Shown here: in pieces, positions 28,339 through 33,246 of the stretch
How the letters are laid out: each line of letters opens with the position of its first letter
Numbering within the stretch: position 1 is the first letter of the stretch
NCBI GenBank assembly: GCA_016933175.1
Contig: JAFGBK010000038.1
Coordinates: 1-33,246 of the forward strand
DNA from: Candidatus Krumholzibacteriota bacterium
GTDB lineage: Bacteria; Krumholzibacteriota; Krumholzibacteriia; JACNKJ01
DNA length: 33,246 nt
Direction: 5' to 3'
Position numbers and translations under genes: made by a program
Notes under the pieces: generated by a model
Told to the model about the DNA's origin: nothing
Database searches by the model: none
What the model saw: the letters and a program-made list of their open reading frames with translations, nothing else

Positions 28339-29376
28339 TCAGTCCATGTGCTTCTCGAACTCGGCCAGGAGGGCGTCCTTGGGCTGGACGCCCACGAGCC
28401 GGTCCGCGAGCTGGCCGTTCTTGAAGACCAGCATCGTGGGGATGGAATGGATGTCGAAGCGGGCCGGCGTCTCCGGATTCGCCTCGGTGTCCAGCTTGCC
28501 GAAGACGATGCGTCCCTGCTGCTCGCCGGCGAGCTGCTCGATGATGGGCCCGATCACCCGGCAGGGCCCGCACCACTCGGCCCAGAAGTCCACCACCAGC
28601 AGCGGGTACTTCTGCACGGCCTGGTCGAAGCTGGCGTCCGTCAGGGTCACCGGGTGGTCCGGGGCGTCCACGAGCTGCTCCCGCTTGGCCGCCGTGGCGC
28701 GGAACTCCGCCAGGACGGCCGCCGGGTCCGAGACGCTGTAGCCGAGGATCTGATCCACGTAGCGGGACTCGGGCTGGATGCCCACGCTGATGCTGCCCGG
28801 ATCCTCGTTGATCACCTGCTGCGGGACGCTCTGTACCTGGAAGCGCCGGCTCAGTTCCATGTTCTCGGCGGCGCTGACTGCCACCGAGCGCACCTTGCCC
28901 GGCGCGGCCACGGCGATGCGGTGGTTCTGCAGGACGGAGCCCGGGCAGTGGGGGCAACTGGGCGTCACGAAGGAGTAGAGCAGAACCTCCTTGTCCAGGT
29001 GTTCCAGCTTGCGGCGCGTGTCACCGCTGAGGCCCGTGTCGCCGCTGGAGACGATGGCCAGGGTCTCGATGAATGCGCCGGCCTCGTGGCCGCTCGGCGC
29101 GCCGAGCATCTCCACCCGGTAGCCGCGCTTGCGGCCGATCTCGATGCTGGGCGAGACCAGACCGCGCTGGCGGGCGTCGCCGTCCAGGGATCTCTCCTCC
29201 AGCGTGAGCTTGTCGCTCAGGTCGCTCAGCTCGCGCAGGAAGCGGCGGGTGAACTCGGTGGCGTCCTCGTTCTCCTGGCCCGTGTAGAGGGTCAGGTCCA
29301 CGGGAGCGGCCAGGCGCTGCGCGAAGATCTCGCGCAGGGTCTTCTCGGTGGACTCGTCGATGACGCGGGTCTCCAT
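28339..29376 (-). CDS. Triple thioredoxin-fold protein (disulfide oxidoreductase-like plus thioredoxin)
   Basis: 345 residues from ATG 29376, six bases after AGGAGG. Three thioredoxin-type folds in a row. Residues 25-115 (LTLYTGQENEDATEFTRRFL) form a glutaredoxin-like fold in which the CxxC has become GQEN. Residues 130-225 form the second fold with the redox site SCPHC (140-144) and QSVPQQVIN. Residues 243-345 are a complete thioredoxin: FWAEWCGPC (264-272) and SIPTMLVF. The first two match the two-domain protein disulfide oxidoreductase/AhpF N-terminus. No signal peptide, so cytoplasmic. Sixteen bases separate it from the ArsR gene upstream. It probably relays electrons internally from one CxxC to the other, which is inference. 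Confidence 0.88.
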   Translation of the reverse strand: METRVIDESTEKTLREIFAQRLAAPVDLTLYTGQENEDATEFTRRFLRELSDLSDKLTLEERSLDGDARQRGLVSPSIEIGRKRGYRVEMLGAPSGHEAGAFIETLAIVSSGDTGLSGDTRRKLEHLDKEVLLYSFVTPSCPHCPGSVLQNHRIAVAAPGKVRSVAVSAAENMELSRRFQVQSVPQQVINEDPGSISVGIQPESRYVDQILGYSVSDPAAVLAEFRATAAKREQLVDAPDHPVTLTDASFDQAVQKYPLLVVDFWAEWCGPCRVIGPIIEQLAGEQQGRIVFGKLDTEANPETPARFDIHSIPTMLVFKNGQLADRLVGVQPKDALLAEFEKHMD

Positions 29377-29392
29377 GGGTGGCCTCCTCGAT

Positions 29393-29692
29393 CTATGCGG
29401 TCGGCGGATCGTCCGCCGTGCCGTTCTGTGTTGCGAGCGTGTCGAGCAGGGGGCAGACCAGCTCCTCGTTGAGGGAGTAGCAGACCGTGTGTCCCTGTCG
29501 CTCGACCTTCACCATGTCCAGGCTCCGCAGGATGCCGAGGTGCTGGCTGACGTTCGACTGGCGCAGGCCCAGCTCCTTCTCCAGCTCCTGGACGCAGCAG
29601 CCGGACTGGCGCAGCAGGTTCAGGATGCGCAGGCGGGTGGGATGCCCCATCGCCTTCAGCAGCGCGCTGACCATCGGATAGTCCATGAGCAT
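29393..29692 (-). CDS. ArsR-family repressor of the thioredoxin operon
   Basis: 99 residues from ATG 29692 with GAAGGGCGG upstream. An ATG at 29743 is rejected because it lies upstream of the predicted transcription start. Motifs: LKAMGHPTRLRILNLL, Cys32-Cys33 in SGCCVQEL, recognition helix QSNVSQHLGILRSL, wing KVERQGHTVCYSL (Cys71), and Cys80 in the last helix. Paired Cys in the second region and the last helix recall the persulfide/thiol-sensing ArsR proteins SqrR and BigR, more than a metal sensor, and the operon encodes thiol redox proteins. Sensing of a persulfide or oxidant is inferred. Confidence 0.88.
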   Translation of the reverse strand: MLMDYPMVSALLKAMGHPTRLRILNLLRQSGCCVQELEKELGLRQSNVSQHLGILRSLDMVKVERQGHTVCYSLNEELVCPLLDTLATQNGTADDPPTA

Positions 29693-29720
29693 CACCGCCC
29701 TTCGCGGATTCAATGATTCG

Positions 29721-29742
29721 TATATTCGGATGGGAGAATACA
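29721..29742. promoter_or_regulatory. Operator palindrome of the second ArsR gene
   Basis: TATATTC (29721-29727) and GAATACA (29736-29742) are inverted, six of seven matching, around eight bases. It covers the -10 box of the promoter. Confidence 0.55.
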
Positions 29743-29763
29743 TTAGGATGCCGGCCCTGTCAA
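29735..29763 (-). promoter_or_regulatory. Promoter of the ArsR-thioredoxin operon
   Basis: TTGACA (29763-29758, consensus) and TATTCT (29740-29735, 4/6) lie 17 bases apart on the minus strand. Transcription would begin near 29728, 36 bases before ATG 29692. Confidence 0.65.
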
Positions 29764-29847
29764 GGCGGAAAAGCAGGCATCCCTAACATTCTTTCAATCC
29801 ATTGGAAAGAAACGAGATGGATATCAACGGCGGCTGTCGGGGAGGCT

Positions 29848-30594
29848 CTAGAAGAGCCAGCAGGCGACGAGCTGGACGCGTGTCAGGTGCCCGGCCTTGT
29901 CGATGCGGGTGCCCGTGTAGACGGATTCCAGGGTCACGGAGGCATCGCGGTAGTCGATCCGCGCGTGGACGATCTCCAGGTCGCAGCGCAGGCGCGGGGC
30001 GGGCGCCAGGCGCAGGCCGGCGCCGAAGACGGCGGCGAGGCCCTGGAGGGCCAGCTCCTCGCCGCCGCCGTCCTTGGCCCGGATGACGCTGAAGGCCTGG
30101 CCCACGCCGCCGCGCAGCGTGGGGCGGAACACGCCCCGTCCGATCAGGTCGTAGCGCAGGCCCAGGCTGAGGAGGGTCACCTGGCCCTCGACGCCAGCGA
30201 GGACCGTCGCGTGCGCGGCGCCGCCCAGCTCGACGGCCAGGCGCACGCGGGGCGCGGCGCGCCAGGCGGCCGTCAGGATGAAGCCGCCCGCCGCCTCGTC
30301 GGAAAGCCTGAAGGGATCCGCGTCGGCGGCCTCCTGGAGGTGGGCCCAGCCGCCGAAGCCGCCCAGGCCCAGCTCCCAGCGAGGCGCGCGTGCCGCGTCC
30401 GGACAGGCGGCATGCTCGGCGGGATCGGCTCCCGACGCCGGCGCGGTCGGCGCCAGCGCGAGGAGGAACGCGGCGGCGAAGGCGATGCCGCGGGCGCCCT
30501 TGCCAGCGATGCCGCGGGCGCCCTTGCCAGCGGCGCCGCGGGCGCCCGTGCAAGCGGCGCCGCGGGCGGTGGCGCGGAGACGGATCGAGCGCAT
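29848..30594 (-). CDS. Outer-membrane beta-barrel-like protein with a repetitive signal region
   Basis: 248 residues from ATG 30594, six bases after GGGAGG. The first 38 residues are a basic extension containing an eight-residue repeat (GAACTGAR, GAAGKGAR, GIAGKGAR) encoded by the DNA repeat at 30482-30568. A hydrophobic segment (IAFAAAFLLALAPTAPASGA) and a signal-cleavage region follow. From about 70 the chain is amphipathic strands (WELGLGGFGGWAHL, VRLAVELGGAAHATVL, TLLSLGLRYDLIG, FRPTLRGGVGQAF, AVFGAGLRLAPAPRLRCDLEI) ending in VQLVACWLF, with a terminal Phe as in outer-membrane barrels. Strand count suggests eight to ten. No specific family recognised. Confidence 0.62.
   Translation of the reverse strand: MRSIRLRATARGAACTGARGAAGKGARGIAGKGARGIAFAAAFLLALAPTAPASGADPAEHAACPDAARAPRWELGLGGFGGWAHLQEAADADPFRLSDEAAGGFILTAAWRAAPRVRLAVELGGAAHATVLAGVEGQVTLLSLGLRYDLIGRGVFRPTLRGGVGQAFSVIRAKDGGGEELALQGLAAVFGAGLRLAPAPRLRCDLEIVHARIDYRDASVTLESVYTGTRIDKAGHLTRVQLVACWLF
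30482..30568 (-). repeat. 24-base tandem repeat inside the signal region
   Basis: Units at 30482-30505 and 30506-30529 are identical; 30530-30553 differs at a few positions, and a partial fourth follows to 30568. The period is a multiple of three, so copy-number changes would add or remove eight residues without a frameshift. Confidence 0.9.
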
Positions 30595-30618
30595 GGCGGA
30601 CCTCCCGTCACGGGCGAC

Positions 30619-30647
30619 GCCCGGGCCGGCTTGGCGCCGGCCCGGGC
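30619..30647. repeat. Perfect 12-pair hairpin between two genes
   Basis: GCCCGGGCCGGC and GCCGGCCCGGGC flank TTGGC, between the lipoprotein stop and the outer-membrane protein start. No T tract follows in either direction; it may be a terminator-like or RNA-processing element that sets relative expression. Confidence 0.5.
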
Positions 30648-30673
30648 TGCCCTGTCAGCGATCGCCCCGCGGC

Positions 30674-32593
30674 TCAGCCGAGGGGAACCGGATGGCCGCT
30701 CTCGTCCTTCAGGGTGACGGTCCCGTCGGGTCCGAAGGTGATCTCGTAGGTCACCGTGACGCCCCACTGGGTCACGACGATGGTGCCGTGGCCGCTGCCG
30801 TCGGGGGCGAAGAAGACGTCCCCTTCCACGCTCGGGCTGCCAGGCGCCGCGGGATCCTCGGCGTCGAAGACCAGCCTGGCGCTGCCGCCCTCGAGCTGCT
30901 CCAGGGTGAAGCCGCCGCTGGCGCCGTCGTTGCGGGACCAGGCGCCCTCCAGGAGCCTCGCGTCCGCGGAGTGCAGGCTGAAGTCCTCGCGCAGGTCGCC
31001 GTTCACCTTGAAGCCGGTGATGGTCCAGTCATCGTCGTCGCCGACGGCGGTGAAGTGGGTGCTGTCGGCGTGCTCATCCGCCCAGGAGAGGACCTCCCAG
31101 GCCTCGACCTGGCCTTCCTGGATGCTGCCCCATTGCTCGCGCTGGGCGGGATCGTTGCCGGCGGGGAAGGTCGTGGTGATGGCGTACTCGCCCGTGGCCT
31201 CGGTCCAGACGCCCTCGACGATGGTGCCGTTGGGGTGGGACTCGTCCACGGTGGCGTTGCCGGCGGCGTCCCAGGTGATCGTGTGCTCGTAGTAGCTGCC
31301 GTCCTTGAACTCCACCAGCTCGTAGAGGGTGCCGCCGCCGGCGCAGGCTATGTCGGCCTCGCGCACCACGTGCACGACCCACCACTGGGCCGGGTAGTAC
31401 AGCTCCTGCTCGAAGAGGCCGCCGCAGGGCTCATCGCCGCCGGCCACGGGCTCCTCGGGCAGCAGGTGCAGGGCCTCGCGCGGACTGCCGCCGTCGATGG
31501 CCGCGCCGTCGAAGACGACGGCCCGGTTCAGCTCCACGAAGAGGTCGTCCTCGTCGGTGTCGAAGGCGCCGATCTGGACGGTCAGCGTGTCGCTGGCGCT
31601 CTCCAGCCAGCCGTTTTCCGGCGCGGCGATGAAGGCGGCCGTCATGGCGACGGTGGCGCCCTCCACGATGGGGCTCACGCCGTCCTGATGGCGCACGTCC
31701 GCCTGGTGCTCGGAGCCGTTGCGGAAGTGGACGGTGTTGGCCAGCGAGTAGATGACGTCGTCCGCGTCGCTGTCCAGCTCGCCGATGTCCAGGCGGATGC
31801 GCGTCTCGACCCAGGCCTGCAGCGGGTGCCACATGGGATCGTTTACGCGGAGCACACCCAGGACGATCATGCCAGCCGCGATGGGACCGCTGCCCGACTC
31901 GGGCGCGATGCTGCCCGTGCTCTCCTGGCCGTTGTCCATCTCCTCCTCGAGATGGAGGCTGTGGATCTCGTCGTCGGCGCCGTCATCGAAGGTGCCCTGG
32001 GTGTCGATGAGGACCTCGCTGTCGCGGCGGATGACAGTGGGGCCGACTCCGTCGGGGTACTGGCGCAGGGAGACGAAGCGCGCCAGGCCTGGCGCCTCGA
32101 CGAAGATCAGGGCGTTGAGCCCCGTGCTGTCCGGCGCGTCGAAGTACTCGACGGCGATGGTGTCGCCGGGCGCGTAGTCGAAAGCCTCGCGCGGGGTTGC
32201 GAAGCGCAGCTCCTCGAGGCGGCGGTCCTTGTCGCGCGCCAGCGCGGCCGCGCCCTCGCCGAGCGCCCCGGCGCGCACGAAGCTCTGGGACGCGAGCAGG
32301 CCGAGCTGGGGCAGCGTGACGCCGTCGCCGGTCCAGTCGTCGAAGTCGGCGTCGCCGTAGAGGCCGCTCTCCATGGCGGCCAGCGCCATGGGATTGTCCA
32401 GCATTCCCGCCAGGCCGAGGTTGCGGTCGACGGAGGCGGCCGAGCTGGCCGAGAGGCTCAGGGACGCGGCCGCCTGGGCGTCGGGATTCTCCGCGGTGGG
32501 AACGGTGTGCTCGCAGCCGCTGAGGAGCCACAGGGCCGCCAGGAGGGCCAGGGCGGTCGGGAGGCTGCGCCGGGGGTTCATCGCTCGCTTCAT
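30674..32593 (-). CDS. Large lipoprotein of unknown function
   Basis: 639 residues from ATG 32593, seven bases after GAGGAGG. A lipoprotein signal is visible, LALLAALWLLSGCEH, with Cys27 as the lipidated residue. The mature protein is strongly acidic, with segments such as FDDGADDEIHSLHLEEEMDNGQE, DIGELDSDADDVIYSL and GAFDTDEDDLFVEL that recur as strand-plus-acidic patterns; the two latter resemble each other, suggesting repeated beta-domains, perhaps Ca2+-binding. The C-terminal 90 residues (LRGAWSRNDGASGGFTLEQL-like region and GTIVVTQWGVTVTYEITFG) are beta-rich. No known family recognised. It lies behind a sigma-54 type promoter, downstream of an activator gene. Confidence 0.78.
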   Translation of the reverse strand: MKRAMNPRRSLPTALALLAALWLLSGCEHTVPTAENPDAQAAASLSLSASSAASVDRNLGLAGMLDNPMALAAMESGLYGDADFDDWTGDGVTLPQLGLLASQSFVRAGALGEGAAALARDKDRRLEELRFATPREAFDYAPGDTIAVEYFDAPDSTGLNALIFVEAPGLARFVSLRQYPDGVGPTVIRRDSEVLIDTQGTFDDGADDEIHSLHLEEEMDNGQESTGSIAPESGSGPIAAGMIVLGVLRVNDPMWHPLQAWVETRIRLDIGELDSDADDVIYSLANTVHFRNGSEHQADVRHQDGVSPIVEGATVAMTAAFIAAPENGWLESASDTLTVQIGAFDTDEDDLFVELNRAVVFDGAAIDGGSPREALHLLPEEPVAGGDEPCGGLFEQELYYPAQWWVVHVVREADIACAGGGTLYELVEFKDGSYYEHTITWDAAGNATVDESHPNGTIVEGVWTEATGEYAITTTFPAGNDPAQREQWGSIQEGQVEAWEVLSWADEHADSTHFTAVGDDDDWTITGFKVNGDLREDFSLHSADARLLEGAWSRNDGASGGFTLEQLEGGSARLVFDAEDPAAPGSPSVEGDVFFAPDGSGHGTIVVTQWGVTVTYEITFGPDGTVTLKDESGHPVPLG

Positions 32594-32635
32594 CGGGGTT
32601 CCTCCTCGTGTGGGATGGCCGTTCGCCCCGGTCTG

Positions 32636-32651
32636 GCAAGGCCCGTTCCCG
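32636..32651 (-). promoter_or_regulatory. Candidate sigma-54 promoter of the lipoprotein gene
   Basis: On the minus strand, GG (32649-32648) and GC (32637-32636) are exactly ten bases apart, in GGGAACGGGCCTTGCC with a full TTGC. The start would be near 32624, leaving about 30 bases before ATG 32593. The -26 side is weaker than consensus (GGGAAC for TGGCAC). Confidence 0.52.
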
Positions 32652-32666
32652 GAGCGGCGGCGCCGG

Positions 32667-32678
32667 GCGAGCGCTCGC
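32667..32678. repeat. Perfect 12-base palindrome upstream of the sigma-54 promoter
   Basis: GCGAGCGCTCGC, centred about 24 bases upstream of the -24 GG. It may be a regulator site; GC-rich palindromes also occur by chance. Confidence 0.35.
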
Positions 32679-32760
32679 TCCGTCCACACATCTTCAATCA
32701 GCGCAGCGGATTGCCGCGACCGTCCGCCGGTCCGCCCCGCCGCCCGGAGGACGTCGGAGC

Positions 32761-32777
32761 TGTGACTTTTCCTCACA
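32761..32777. promoter_or_regulatory. Candidate enhancer site for the second activator
   Basis: TGTGA-N7-TCACA, a 17-base inverted repeat centred about 145 bases upstream of the predicted sigma-54 start, a usual distance for NtrC-type enhancers. It lies in the 260-base gap after the activator gene, which holds no other gene. Confidence 0.42.
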
Positions 32778-32852
32778 CTGTGGCGCCGGGGACGCGTCTG
32801 GAAGGCGCCGGCCCGCCCCGGCGCCGCGGGCGGCAGCATGCAGCCCGGCCGC

Positions 32853-33246
32853 TCAGTCATCGCCCGCCTCCCCGCCGCTCGCCGGATCGGCGGCCAGGCC
32901 GAGCTGGCGGATCTTCTTGTGGAGATTGGTGCGCTCGAGGCCCAGGTCGCGTGCGGCGCGCGTGACGTTGCCGCCGTGGCGCTCGAGGGCCAGGCGGACC
33001 AGGGCCCGCTCGAAGCGGCGCCGGCTCTCCCGCAGGGGCTCGCCGCGCAGCCGCTCGGCCAGCTCGGCCAGGGCCGCTTCCAGGTCGCGGGGGGCGGCCG
33101 CCGCGCCGCCGCCCGGCGCCGCCGGCAGGTCCGACGGCTCCACCGTCTCGCCGCGGCTCATGATGAGCAGGCGCTCCACCTGGTTGCGCAGCTCGCGGAC
33201 GTTGCCGGGCCAGCTCTGTCGCGCCAGCCGCTCCAGCGTGGCCGGG
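32853..33246 (-). CDS. Sigma-54-dependent activator, C-terminal part only
   Basis: The gene continues past the right edge. About 130 residues are visible, starting within the end of the AAA+ domain (LARQSWPGNVRELRNQVERLLIMSRG; the WPGNVREL box is diagnostic). After a linker of about 55 residues rich in Ala and Pro comes a Fis-type HTH, LERHGGNVTRAARDLGLERTNLHKKI, ending at TGA 32853. The GAFTGA loop and any sensor domain lie outside the window. It is followed by the sigma-54 promoter and lipoprotein gene in the same orientation, its likely target. It differs clearly in the HTH from the activator at 3344. Confidence 0.88.
   Translation of the reverse strand, partial: PATLERLARQSWPGNVRELRNQVERLLIMSRGETVEPSDLPAAPGGGAAAAPRDLEAALAELAERLRGEPLRESRRRFERALVRLALERHGGNVTRAARDLGLERTNLHKKIRQLGLAADPASGGEAGDD

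Noticed and set aside
29789-29811. Inverted repeat TTCTTTCAAT-CC-ATTGGAAAGAA as terminator of the outer-membrane protein gene
   Set aside because: AT-rich, one bulge and no T tract in the right direction. Function undecided.

Overview
This is a GC-rich bacterial chromosome segment. Its Gram-negative secretion signals (lipobox, CsgG-like and outer-membrane-like proteins) and three secreted proteins with C-terminal FlgD/type-IX-like sorting domains (one has 'YPNPFNPQTT', one 'WPNPFNP', one only the terminal part of the fold) suggest the wider FCB group or an uncultured neighbour such as Krumholzibacteriota or Eisenbacteria. That placement is inferred from domain style; the window has no rRNA marker. 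No tRNA, rRNA, CRISPR array or insertion sequence was seen.

Layout. 1-1975 (minus): a truncated metal/thiol-type permease overlapped by its ArsR repressor; a 58-residue histone-fold protein followed by a clear terminator; a secreted CsgG-family protein. 2189-3184 (plus): a DHH phosphoesterase. 3344-5182: a complete sigma-54 activator (GAF, AAA+, Fis-type HTH). 5378-5765: a sigma-54 promoter driving three tandem paralogous single-helix microproteins of 23, 28 and 23 residues that share an ALTA core and a TKTWW C-terminus. I recognise no known family for them. Hairpins and a fourth, unrelated 41-residue membrane microprotein follow, then a terminator. 6181-13396: a complete F-type ATP synthase operon (atpZ-I-B-E-F-H-A-G-D-C) with a short epsilon. 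13455-16445 (minus): a membrane Ser/Thr kinase with TPR repeats, divergent from a MEMO-like protein (16580-17446).

17483-24390 (minus): a secreted beta-propeller glycosidase-like protein coupled to an alpha/beta hydrolase; a secreted papain-type protease with PKD, beta-helix and sorting domains; nadA. 24567-26207 (plus): a K+ channel with two RCK units. 26241-33246 (minus): a secreted beta-propeller protein; an ArsR - triple-thioredoxin-fold - TlpA operon; an outer-membrane-like protein; a large lipoprotein behind a second sigma-54 promoter; and the C-terminal part of a second sigma-54 activator.

The main themes are two activator/sigma-54-promoter/target pairs (one driving the microprotein cassette), two ArsR circuits whose operators overlap the -10 box (one attached to a thioredoxin operon), and a self-contained energy operon. 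The best candidate for an undescribed system is the activator plus tandem TKTWW microproteins. All functional statements rest on motif reading, without homology searches.
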